Source: Candidatus Hydrogenedentota bacterium
GTDB taxonomy: Bacteria; Hydrogenedentota; Hydrogenedentia; Hydrogenedentales; CAITNO01
Assembly: GCA_023145975.1 (NCBI GenBank)
Contig: JAGLCZ010000180.1
Location: 1-6,454, forward strand
Direction: 5' to 3'
DNA: 6,454 nt
A program made the translations under genes and the position numbers. The notes beneath the pieces were generated by a model. That model was not told the origin of the DNA, made no database searches, and worked only from the letters and a program-made list of their open reading frames with translations. Positions 1 through 6,329 of the stretch are shown one piece after another; the first letter of the stretch is position 1; each line of letters begins with the position of its first letter.

Positions 1-54
1 CTTTGCCACGCAAACCCTACTATCCTGGACGTTGATGGCTATGAATTAAAATGA
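1..54 (+). CDS. Possible C-terminal end of an unidentified rightward gene (partial, cut by window edge)
   Basis: Frame 1 is open from the window edge to a TGA at 52-54 and would end a protein in ...PTILDVDGYELK. That would leave only 9 bp to the stop codon of the leftward gene at 64, a tight tail-to-tail arrangement like the murG/nitroreductase pair further right. The minus strand has no ATG start here, so a leftward gene beginning in this stretch is unlikely. The support is thin: 17 codons are too few to recognise a family, and the other two plus frames are also open for part of the stretch. The true frame, or even the presence of a gene, cannot be settled from this window. Confidence 0.3.
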   Translation, partial: LCHANPTILDVDGYELK

Positions 55-63
55 CGGGAATGA

Positions 64-2589
64 TTAGTGCTGCGTGGAGATAATTTCCAAATTGTGTTTG
101 TCCATACGAATCAACATGGGTTCCAGAGGAAACAGGAGACGCGGAAAATCAACGTTACGTCTTTGTATGAGATCCAATCCCGAATCGGATATGCCTGCAA
201 GATAACAGTTTACCGAATCTTTCCGAAGATTGATGATGTACAAATAGTTTTCATCCTTATAACTTACATAAGAAGAGCGTACCCCTTCGATAGGATATCC
301 AAATTCATTTATCGGACGTGCAATCTCCGGAAGTGCCCCGCTTTCCTGCGCCGCATCCATGGCATGTAAATACTCTGTCGGCAGGTTCATGCCCCGTACC
401 AAAACGGTATTTGCAGTAGAACGAATCACATCGATTCGAGACAAACCACGTTCATTGTAGGGAATGGGTTTCCCAACACGTGCAACCGTACCGCCATCAT
501 CCACGTATTTGGAGAGATGTTCAAAAGTTGCGTCGGACACCGAAAGAGTTTCCGGCAGTATCAATATGTTCAGGGATACTAACGCGCCGTTCATGATTTG
601 TGATTCCGTGATAAAGCGCAGGGTATACCCGGAAAAAGAAGCACCCTCAAAGGCGAATTTGGCGGATTTGAGATGCGGGATACCATCATCCATTATTTTG
701 GATGCTTCACTGAATAAAATGCCGATCTGGGCAGGTTCCTGTTGGAATGCAGTAATAACAGACGCAAGCCGATTGATATCGTGTGCAGCAGTAACAAAGG
801 CTTCCAGCGCTTCCGGATATTCCAGTACGGCACTATCCGCAGCCAATGCCATACCATTCCCCCCCGTCATGACAGATTCCCACAGGGTACTTTGTACCAG
901 CGCATATCTCATTTCCGGTGAATCAACATCGCTTAACTTGATATCTCCCCTTAAATTAAGTATTGGCTTATTTGGCGTATAAGAGCGCATAAGGGTATGG
1001 TAAACATGGGAACTCGGATAATTTATTGCATACAGTGCTTCGCGTGTTCCTGATATGGTTGTGCAGCTATTGATGTCCATCATGCTTGCTGCATTTTCCC
1101 GATTAATACCGGTCCTTGTTTCTGCAGCCTGAAAGGCACTGTTGGAAAGTGTTAACGCGATCGGCAAATCCTGCGCGACGCGGGAAAGTTCCTGGTCAAT
1201 ACCTGCGAGGAAACGGGTGATCATCTCCCGTTGAAAAGACTGCCATTCATATTGAAAGGCACGACGGTTTTGATAACTGTGTTCCGGATCATCGCCACAA
1301 ATCGTGATCTCATCATATTCAGCAAGATGGGAACGCCATAATCGGTTAAGATCAATACGATCCGGATATCGTTGCTGTATGTGCTGAATAAACTGACGAC
1401 GCACGAATTCACCCCCATACTTAAACCGGGGCGTATCTGCAATACTGGCGCAAACCACCATGGTCTTACCCGTAAGAGCTTCAGCCAGTGCAACAAGACG
1501 TTCAGTATACAGGGTCCGAAAATCTTCATGAGCCATATTAACAAAACCAGGCTCCAGAAGTTCCGGCCATTGGTCCATAATATCCCCTGCTATTATATTC
1601 TGATCAAATTGTACAGCAAGGGCAATGGATTGATCCTTCGCAGCCTCGATCGTGCCCTGCAGTATATCCGCAGCCGCATCGGGTGATTCATTGACGCCAA
1701 CTGTTTTTACTGCAAAGTTCAATCCATATTGATGAAGACGTTCTAGTTGTGCTGTTATTGAACTATCACTATCCAACTCTTTTCCAAATAGAAATACAGG
1801 CTGATCGGAAGCGTAAATACCGCCCTCTCGTATTTCTATTTTTTCTAAAGAAGGAGGCGTTACCGCAAAATCCATTTCAGAAAAACTACTGCCAAATACA
1901 ACGCCTGCATGTAATGCATTACAACTGTTTTTCAGATAGACCACCAAGCGATCAAGCTTACGCCAATCTTGCATATCCAATGCGGTACAAGCTGCTTTCA
2001 GGGTACCCCGGGTAACCAGGAATTGTGTGTACAGTTGGTTTCCAGGAGATGCCGACGGGGAATCCTGAAAGGTTTTCTTTAATGCGTCCAGAAGTTCCCC
2101 GGTATGTTCAATATCTTGTTTCCACTGGCTACTACTTACTTTACAGAAAGGAAGGGAGCAGATTATTGTCGGGAAACTATCGGAATAATCTACCTCTACT
2201 TTCATTATGTAATTACCGGATGAGATATCAGAGCCACACCATTGAAATGTTATCTGATTCCGCCCGGCGTGTAAATTAGCTTCCAGAGCGGCACGATGAA
2301 TAACCGTTGCTTCGCTATCTTCAATAATCACGTCGACCTGAACGCTTTGGTAGGGAATGCCTGCAGCCAAATTGACCTGAAAGGATATTGTTTCTTCCGG
2401 GACTGCCGTTTCAGGATAAACTACAGAAACCTCCATATGCGCTGGTGAATCACACTGAATCGTGGAGAACCATATTTCTTCAAAATCAGTCTCCGCGAAC
2501 GCAATGTTTCCTGTGGTAATTCCACCTGCAATCAGGGTGCAGGCAAGCATAAGGGAGAGCGTGGGCAAAGCCACAATTACTTTTGACAT
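64..2589 (-). CDS. Secreted GH42-like (clan A TIM barrel plus GATase-like domain) protein, catalytic glutamates apparently absent
   Basis: This 841-residue exported protein has the architecture of beta-galactosidase/GH42-type glycoside hydrolases. Residues 1-32 look like a Sec signal peptide: one Lys, a long hydrophobic core and an AFA|E signal peptidase I site after residue 32. A Cys at 17 lies in a poor lipobox (MLAC), so a lipoprotein is less likely. Residues about 50-135 are beta-rich and Ig-like, and 155-228 are helical. Residues about 255-535 look like a TIM barrel, opening with a QPVFLFGKEL strand and carrying GH42-like helices around 394-428 (RRQFIQHIQQRYP, LNRLW, YDEI) and 446-465. 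Residues about 618-735 resemble the GH42 GATase-like trimerisation domain (QIGILFSEAS, NILILPE, YVDDGGTVARVGK). A C-terminal beta domain follows (YLYIINL, PLEPMLIRM). In hand alignment the Asn-Glu acid/base pair falls on Ser382-Ile383 and the nucleophile near Arg547, so it may be a non-catalytic sugar binder or a divergent enzyme. The ATG at 2589 has AAAGGA seven bases upstream. It is divergent from the cyclase gene, and its substrate is unknown. Confidence 0.75.
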   Translation of the reverse strand: MSKVIVALPTLSLMLACTLIAGGITTGNIAFAETDFEEIWFSTIQCDSPAHMEVSVVYPETAVPEETISFQVNLAAGIPYQSVQVDVIIEDSEATVIHRAALEANLHAGRNQITFQWCGSDISSGNYIMKVEVDYSDSFPTIICSLPFCKVSSSQWKQDIEHTGELLDALKKTFQDSPSASPGNQLYTQFLVTRGTLKAACTALDMQDWRKLDRLVVYLKNSCNALHAGVVFGSSFSEMDFAVTPPSLEKIEIREGGIYASDQPVFLFGKELDSDSSITAQLERLHQYGLNFAVKTVGVNESPDAAADILQGTIEAAKDQSIALAVQFDQNIIAGDIMDQWPELLEPGFVNMAHEDFRTLYTERLVALAEALTGKTMVVCASIADTPRFKYGGEFVRRQFIQHIQQRYPDRIDLNRLWRSHLAEYDEITICGDDPEHSYQNRRAFQYEWQSFQREMITRFLAGIDQELSRVAQDLPIALTLSNSAFQAAETRTGINRENAASMMDINSCTTISGTREALYAINYPSSHVYHTLMRSYTPNKPILNLRGDIKLSDVDSPEMRYALVQSTLWESVMTGGNGMALAADSAVLEYPEALEAFVTAAHDINRLASVITAFQQEPAQIGILFSEASKIMDDGIPHLKSAKFAFEGASFSGYTLRFITESQIMNGALVSLNILILPETLSVSDATFEHLSKYVDDGGTVARVGKPIPYNERGLSRIDVIRSTANTVLVRGMNLPTEYLHAMDAAQESGALPEIARPINEFGYPIEGVRSSYVSYKDENYLYIINLRKDSVNCYLAGISDSGLDLIQRRNVDFPRLLFPLEPMLIRMDKHNLEIISTQH

Positions 2590-2596
2590 CTACGAA

Positions 2597-2602
2597 TCCT
2601 TT
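2597..2602 (-). promoter_or_regulatory. Ribosome binding site of the GH42-like gene
   Basis: AAAGGA on the minus strand, part of GGAAAGGA, with seven bases to the ATG at 2589. It fixes that start, which also gives a proper signal peptide. Confidence 0.7.
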
Positions 2603-2683
2603 CCGTAACAGCATACTGCAAGACACAACACAGACGAATAGGGTAATGAAAAAGATAGACCCGAATCTTTCCGCCTGTTCCTT

Positions 2684-2713
2684 ATTGTAGTTTAATCAGT
2701 ACTCCTGTTTAAA
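2684..2713 (-). promoter_or_regulatory. Candidate sigma-70 promoter for the GH42-like gene
   Basis: On the minus strand, TTTAAA (2708-2713) and TACAAT (2684-2689) are separated by 18 bases. The -10 matches the consensus at 5 of 6 positions and the -35 at 4 of 6. Transcription would begin near 2677 and leave a leader of roughly 88 bases. Both boxes overlap short repeats described in other entries, which would suit an operator role. No better minus-strand promoter was seen, but the match is only moderate in an A+T-rich spacer. Confidence 0.3.
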
Positions 2714-2721
2714 GAGTTTAA
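2690..2721 (+). repeat. Three GTTTAA motifs in 32 bp, two forming an imperfect palindrome
   Basis: GTTTAA occurs at 2690-2695, 2707-2712 and 2716-2721. The last two give GTTTAAAGAGTTTAAC, whose arms GTTnAA and TTnAAC are inverted matches. The cluster covers the -35 region of the candidate leftward promoter, the usual place for a repressor or activator site. No known regulator box is recognised. Confidence 0.3.
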
Positions 2722-2741
2722 CGGAAGGGCTTGTACAGGTG

Positions 2742-2769
2742 TTGACATCAAATTGTAGTTTCTTATTTT
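2742..2769 (+). promoter_or_regulatory. Candidate distal promoter for the cyclase-murG unit
   Basis: A perfect TTGACA -35 box at 2742-2747 is followed after 16 bases by TATTTT at 2764-2769 (4 of 6). Transcription would start near 2776. The -35 is ideal but the -10 is weak. The arms TTGA-CA-TCAA of a small inverted repeat overlap the -35 box. It may be a secondary or regulated promoter upstream of the stronger one at 2811. Confidence 0.35.
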
Positions 2770-2810
2770 ACATACCACTTTTTCTGCCGTAATGCTTTAT
2801 TCTGTAGAAG

Positions 2811-2839
2811 TTGACCGAAGCCGCCCTGATTGCTATGAT
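2811..2839 (+). promoter_or_regulatory. Strong sigma-70 type promoter with extended -10 for the cyclase-murG unit
   Basis: TTGACC at 2811-2816 (5 of 6) and TATGAT at 2834-2839 (5 of 6) are separated by exactly 17 bases. The -10 box is preceded by TGC, the TGn extended -10 element. Transcription should begin near 2845-2847. That leaves a leader of about 24 bases to the ATG at 2870, enough for the GAGGAA ribosome binding site. The upstream ATG at 2855 would be left only about nine bases from the transcript end with no ribosome binding site. Confidence 0.75.
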
Positions 2840-2856
2840 TAGGTCTAACAGTTTAT

Positions 2857-2862
2857 GAGGAA
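2857..2862 (+). promoter_or_regulatory. Ribosome binding site that decides the cyclase start
   Basis: GAGGAA lies seven bases before the ATG at 2870. It overlaps the alternative in-frame ATG at 2855, which has no comparable site upstream of it. This supports a 553-residue product beginning MPQLIIEQ. Confidence 0.75.
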
Positions 2863-2869
2863 TAAAAAT

Positions 2870-4531
2870 ATGCCGCAGTTAATCATTGAACAGCCAAATA
2901 CCCCCCCCATGACCATACCTATTGCAGATCAGAAGGTTACACTGGGACGTTCCGAAGAAAATGATGTGGTATTGACAGCCGAGGAAGTATCACGCCAGCA
3001 CGCCTATTTATCCCGTCGCGGGTCTCAGTCTATACTTACCGACCTGAAAAGTTTGAATGGCACCTATGTTAACCGACAGCGTGTATCAGAGCGTATATTA
3101 AAGCATATGGATGAAATTTGGTTCGGCAGCAAGTGCAGAATCCTTTTTCGTGATGATACTTCTTATGGGGCTTTGGAACTTCCTGAATCAGGGGAAGCCC
3201 CCTGCTCTGACAGTAAACTGGAAAAAAGTATTGATGGTATTCGTGAGGAGATGGACAGGGTCGGTATGAACATGACGCTAATCGGCATGAGAACACCTGT
3301 TCCTGACACAACCCTGCAGATGGCAACCCCGCCGCCCGTATTATCGCCAGACGATATTATACGCATGGGACGCGCCTACCGTCGTCTTTCCGCACTGCAC
3401 AAGGCAAATCAGGTAATAACGTCAGACTTCGACCTGCAGACCCGCCTGTCAAAGATGCTTGATACTATCATGGAGGTATTACAGGCCTCCCGTGGTTTTG
3501 TGCTGCTGCGCAACGAGAATAACCAAGCATTGCATGTTATGGTAGCACGTCAGATGGGACGTGAACTCGGAGCCAGCTCGCCCAGTATGGGAATTGCCGG
3601 CAGGGCAGCGATTGACGGAGAACCCGTTCTGATGTCAGACAGCACGTCAGATCAGGAATTCGGAATGCGTGAAAGCATCATCGTTAACCAAATCCGAAGT
3701 GCCATGTGTGTTCCCTTAAAAGTTGAGAATCGTATTCTGGGTTCCATTTATGTGGACAGTGATAATCCAGCAATCACTTTTTTAGAAGAAGACCTCGAAC
3801 TGTTTGCATCCCTGGCTTCACAGACCGCCATGGCTGTTGAAAATGTACGGCTTCATGATCGTTTTATCGAAACCGAAAAACGAAGAGAAAATTTGGCACG
3901 TTTTCTGCCGGGGGCACTGGTCGAAAAGTTAATGACAGAGTCAGAAGACTTAACGCTGGGAGGATTAAAAACGTATGTAACGACTATGTTCTGTGATATA
4001 CGGGGTTCCTCACAAATTGCGGAACGACTTAGTCCTCAAGAATTAGTCACCTTGCTGAACGAACATTTTACTGCCATGACAGAAATACTTTTTAACTATG
4101 AAGGTACGCTTGATAAATATATTGGTGACGAAATCATGGCTATTTTCGGGGCTCCCATCTCCGTTGGGGATGAGGAGTATCGCTCTGTATGCGCTGCACT
4201 GGAGATGCAGGAACGTAACAAGGAACTTAATGCGCTGCGGCGTTCAGAAAATCGTCCAGAATTGCATTTTGGTATTGGTATTGATTCAGGAGATGTTATT
4301 GCCGGATATATCGGCTCGCCAAAACGTATGGACTTCACAGTGGTAGGCGACCGCGTAAACACGGCAAAACGATTCTGCGATATGGCGGGTCCCGGAAAAA
4401 CCGTGGTGGGCGAACATACCTGGAACGCAATCAAAGATCGGGTAGAAAGCGTTGCTATGGGGAATTTTACCCTGAAAGGTAAAGAGCAAACCGTTTATGC
4501 CTACGAGATTCTGTCCCTTAAAAAAGCATAG
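2870..4531 (+). CDS. FHA-GAF class IIIb adenylate cyclase
   Basis: This cytoplasmic signalling enzyme is predicted to make cAMP from ATP under control of two sensor domains. Residues 3-93 are an FHA domain, a phosphothreonine reader, with Gly26-Arg27, Ser41-Arg42, His44 and Asn63-Gly64-Thr65 in place. A linker (about 113-175) includes a short amphipathic helix and five threonines between 136 and 153. Residues about 180-326 are a GAF domain; no NKFDE cyclic-nucleotide motif was seen, so its ligand is unknown. A connector, ENLARFLPGALVEKL (340-354), typical of bacterial cyclases, leads into the class III catalytic domain (about 365-548). That domain has metal-binding Asp376 and Asp420, adenine-selecting Lys416 and transition-state Asn497 and Arg501. 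Thr490 replaces the usual Asp, which marks subclass IIIb, so bicarbonate response is possible. All six positions are intact, so activity is likely; Lys and Thr favour ATP over GTP. No membrane segment or signal peptide is seen. A start at 2855 would add five residues but is less well supported. murG follows 54 bp downstream. Confidence 0.93.
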   Translation: MPQLIIEQPNTPPMTIPIADQKVTLGRSEENDVVLTAEEVSRQHAYLSRRGSQSILTDLKSLNGTYVNRQRVSERILKHMDEIWFGSKCRILFRDDTSYGALELPESGEAPCSDSKLEKSIDGIREEMDRVGMNMTLIGMRTPVPDTTLQMATPPPVLSPDDIIRMGRAYRRLSALHKANQVITSDFDLQTRLSKMLDTIMEVLQASRGFVLLRNENNQALHVMVARQMGRELGASSPSMGIAGRAAIDGEPVLMSDSTSDQEFGMRESIIVNQIRSAMCVPLKVENRILGSIYVDSDNPAITFLEEDLELFASLASQTAMAVENVRLHDRFIETEKRRENLARFLPGALVEKLMTESEDLTLGGLKTYVTTMFCDIRGSSQIAERLSPQELVTLLNEHFTAMTEILFNYEGTLDKYIGDEIMAIFGAPISVGDEEYRSVCAALEMQERNKELNALRRSENRPELHFGIGIDSGDVIAGYIGSPKRMDFTVVGDRVNTAKRFCDMAGPGKTVVGEHTWNAIKDRVESVAMGNFTLKGKEQTVYAYEILSLKKA

Positions 4532-4533
4532 GG

Positions 4534-4551
4534 TGCCCTGCAGTCCGGGCA
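4534..4551 (+). other. Small hairpin between the cyclase gene and murG
   Basis: TGCCC at 4534-4538 can pair with GGGCA at 4547-4551 across an eight-base loop. No T-run follows on the plus strand (the next bases are AAATAATATT), so it is not a convincing intrinsic terminator. It could be a weak processing or pausing site, or chance. It does not argue against co-transcription of the two genes. Confidence 0.25.
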
Positions 4552-4572
4552 AAATAATATTACATAAGAGTT

Positions 4573-4576
4573 GGGA
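4573..4576 (+). promoter_or_regulatory. Weak ribosome binding site of murG
   Basis: GGGA, within TTGGGAAACC, lies nine bases before the GTG at 4586. It is a modest match to the Shine-Dalgarno sequence. It favours GTG 4586 over the TTG at 4571, which has only AAGAG directly abutting it. Confidence 0.45.
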
Positions 4577-4585
4577 AACCTATTT

Positions 4586-5680
4586 GTGAAAATCATGATT
4601 ACAGGCGGCGGTACAGGCGGGCATACCTCTCCGGCAGTAGCCGTCATAGAAGAACTGAAACGACGTGATCCACAACTGTTATTACAATGGGTGGGCAAAA
4701 AAAACAGTATGGAAGAGCGGGTCGCTGCACAGCAGCAAGTACCCTTTCGTTCGATTCCCGTGGAAGGCTGGACACGTAAAAAATCACCACGGGTTATTAT
4801 TACCGGTCTCAAATTGCTTTGGTCCCTGTTTCGAGTTTGGTTTTATCTGAAAGTATTTCGCCCCCAGGTAGTATTCGGTGTTGGAGGCTATGTCAGTTTA
4901 CCCGCTATTTGGGTGGCACAACGACTTGGTATTCATACCGTATTACACGAACAAAACAAACGATTAGGATTGGCGAACCGCTTATGTGCCGCACGTGCAT
5001 CACGTTTACTGCTGAGTTATCCGGATACGGTAGGAACCTTTCCCAAGGAAAATGCAAAAGTCGTTGGGAATCCTGTTCGTGCAGTATTCATGAATCCACA
5101 GGAGCAGCAGGAAGCACGGGAAACGTTAGGATTACGATCAGACATTCCTGTAATTTTGGTTGTTGGAGGCAGCCAGGGAGCACATACCCTTAACGAATCC
5201 ATGATTAAGGTTATACATGATTTTGGGAAAGAGGAAGCGCAGTTTATTTGGGGTGCCGGAAAATCTGAAGCCATCCAGATGCGCTTGAAAGCAGAAGGGG
5301 CAGCAGCACTAACTCAGATACACGCCTTTATAGAGGATATGGGTACAGCATGTACTGCCGCTGACATCATCGTGTCGCGGGCGGGCGCTTCCACTACGGC
5401 TGAACTTGCCGTATTGGAAAAACCTTCAATCCTTATCCCCTATCCCCATGCTGCAGATAATCACCAGGAACACAATGCACGCGCCTTTGAAGCCGCAGGC
5501 GCAGCAGTAGTACTGTTGGATAAGGAATGCAATGGCGAATCACTCGGCACACTATTGCGGGAATTGCTCACCGACCAGAATCGTATTACTGAAATGGGGA
5601 AAGCTGCAAAAAAATTGGCAAAGCCTCTGGCAACGGAAACCATTGCAGAAACCATTATGGAACTGGTACATGGCAAGTAG
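4586..5680 (+). CDS. murG: UDP-N-acetylglucosamine--N-acetylmuramyl-(pentapeptide) pyrophosphoryl-undecaprenol GlcNAc transferase
   Basis: MurG transfers GlcNAc from UDP-GlcNAc to lipid I to make lipid II, the last cytoplasmic-face step of peptidoglycan precursor synthesis. The 364-residue product is close to the E. coli length (355) and shows the family's two Rossmann-like halves. The N-terminal acceptor half has the glycine loop GGGTGGH (7-13), GVGGYVS (98-104) and HEQN (121-124). GNPVR (161-165) is near the hinge. The C-terminal donor half has GGSQGA (194-199), SRAGASTTAEL (264-274) with the conserved Glu273 expected to bind the GlcNAc ribose/uridine side, and PYPHAADNHQEHNA (285-298). It is GT28 family, GT-B fold and a peripheral membrane protein; the basic and hydrophobic stretch around 63-92 is where membrane and acceptor contact is expected. 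The GTG start gives the usual MKIMITGGGTGGH N-terminus, while a TTG at 4571 would add five residues. It stands alone, with no mur/fts neighbours here, downstream of the cyclase and probably in its transcript. No missing motif was found. Confidence 0.96.
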   Translation: MKIMITGGGTGGHTSPAVAVIEELKRRDPQLLLQWVGKKNSMEERVAAQQQVPFRSIPVEGWTRKKSPRVIITGLKLLWSLFRVWFYLKVFRPQVVFGVGGYVSLPAIWVAQRLGIHTVLHEQNKRLGLANRLCAARASRLLLSYPDTVGTFPKENAKVVGNPVRAVFMNPQEQQEARETLGLRSDIPVILVVGGSQGAHTLNESMIKVIHDFGKEEAQFIWGAGKSEAIQMRLKAEGAAALTQIHAFIEDMGTACTAADIIVSRAGASTTAELAVLEKPSILIPYPHAADNHQEHNARAFEAAGAAVVLLDKECNGESLGTLLRELLTDQNRITEMGKAAKKLAKPLATETIAETIMELVHGK

Positions 5681-5690
5681 AACAAAAATG

Positions 5691-6296
5691 CTATTTGAAC
5701 CGGTCAATCACTAAAATATCGTCAACCGTTAAACGCCCGCCGTGGGGATTGGCAGGGGCAGTAGCCTTACCGATGGCAATCATCATGCTGACAACATGAT
5801 CGTCAGGCAGGTTGATGAGTTTTCCCAAGGCAGAGAAATCAAAGCCTACCATGGGACAGGAATCGTACCCCATCGCTTTGGCAGTAAGCATTAAAGTTTG
5901 AGCAATGATGCCGCAGGAGCGCATGACCTCATCCCGTTGAACCTGCTCTTTATCACGATAGTAAGCATCAATAGCTGGAATGATGAACTCTTGAAATTCG
6001 GGAGGTGAATTTTTCAAATAGCGATGCGGCTCCTTTCGCCAGGCATTCAAATCGCCGCATAAGACAAGTAACAGAGAGGCATCCGTTACCTGCGACTGAT
6101 CCCACGCAACAGCGCGTATTTCCCTGCGTAGTTTCGGATCATGTATTGCAACCAACCGCCAGTTCTGTGTATTAAACGACGTTGGCGATAACAACGCCAA
6201 ACGCAAGAGTTCCTTGATCTCGGCATCAGGCATTACATAGGAAGGATCGTAGTGTTTAACCGCGCGACGTCCTTCAAGTGCATCGTATAAATCCAT
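5691..6296 (-). CDS. FMN-dependent nitroreductase family protein (YdgI/NfsB-like)
   Basis: The 201-residue product has the normal length of the nitroreductase family: homodimeric FMN flavoproteins that use NAD(P)H to reduce nitroaromatics, quinones or other electrophiles. The family signatures are in order. Arg10-Arg11 near the N-terminus (GRRAVKHYD) contact FMN phosphate. SPTSFNTQNWR (37-47) is the flavin-binding loop. Residues 126-146 form the dimer helix ending in AKAMGYDS. PMVGFD (148-153) and IGKATA (175-180) precede the C-terminal Arg188 region and the final DDILVIDRF strand. It looks most like the YdgI/YodC type, but the physiological substrate cannot be read from sequence. It has no signal peptide, so it is cytoplasmic. 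It meets murG tail to tail across 10 bp with no terminator visible, and lies 33 bp downstream of the TPR gene on the same strand, so it is probably co-transcribed with that gene. AAGGAAG sits seven bases before the ATG. Confidence 0.92.
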   Translation of the reverse strand: MDLYDALEGRRAVKHYDPSYVMPDAEIKELLRLALLSPTSFNTQNWRLVAIHDPKLRREIRAVAWDQSQVTDASLLLVLCGDLNAWRKEPHRYLKNSPPEFQEFIIPAIDAYYRDKEQVQRDEVMRSCGIIAQTLMLTAKAMGYDSCPMVGFDFSALGKLINLPDDHVVSMMIAIGKATAPANPHGGRLTVDDILVIDRFK

Positions 6297-6303
6297 GTAC
6301 AGA

Positions 6304-6310
6304 CTTCCTT
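6304..6310 (-). promoter_or_regulatory. Ribosome binding site of the nitroreductase gene
   Basis: AAGGAAG on the minus strand with seven bases to the ATG at 6296, in the 33-bp gap after the TPR gene. This is a strong site, which supports independent translation from a shared transcript. Confidence 0.7.
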
Positions 6311-6329
6311 ATTAGTGCAGGGGGTTATG

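Larger units (their letters stand above)
2684..2761 (+). repeat. 10-bp direct repeat ATTGTAGTTT, two copies 68 bp apart
   Basis: Identical copies lie at 2684-2693 and 2752-2761. The left copy contains, on the minus strand, the candidate TACAAT -10 box of the leftward promoter. The right copy sits in the spacer of the distal rightward promoter candidate. An exact 10-mer repeat inside a 280-bp spacer is mildly unlikely by chance, though A+T richness weakens that argument. It could be a pair of regulator sites or a coincidence. Confidence 0.35.

Noticed and set aside
214..225. CGAATCTTTCCG, found here and again at 2662-2673, with a near copy at 2593-2605
   Set aside because: About one exact 12-mer repeat is expected by chance in a window of this size, and the first copy is ordinary coding sequence of the GH42-like gene.
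464..982. A 172-codon plus-strand ORF lying inside the GH42-like gene
   Set aside because: It is wholly antisense to a gene with signal peptide, domain order and a ribosome binding site, and its translation shows no recognisable family features.
64..2589. The GH42-like protein as a lipoprotein (Cys17)
   Set aside because: The residues before Cys17 (MLA) are a poor lipobox, and the hydrophobic stretch runs on past the Cys to a good signal peptidase I site after residue 32.
2646..2690. A 14-codon ORF (MKKIDPNLSACSLL) in the divergent spacer
   Set aside because: It has no good ribosome binding site, and no plus-strand promoter was noted just upstream. It overlaps the candidate leftward promoter, and its length is expected by chance.
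2792..2842. A 16-codon ORF starting at the ATG at 2792 and ending just before the cyclase gene
   Set aside because: No Shine-Dalgarno sequence precedes it, and it overlaps the strong promoter at 2811-2839, so the main transcript would not contain its start.
4534..4551. Intrinsic terminator between the cyclase gene and murG
   Set aside because: The stem is only five base pairs with an eight-base loop, and no T-run follows it on the plus strand.
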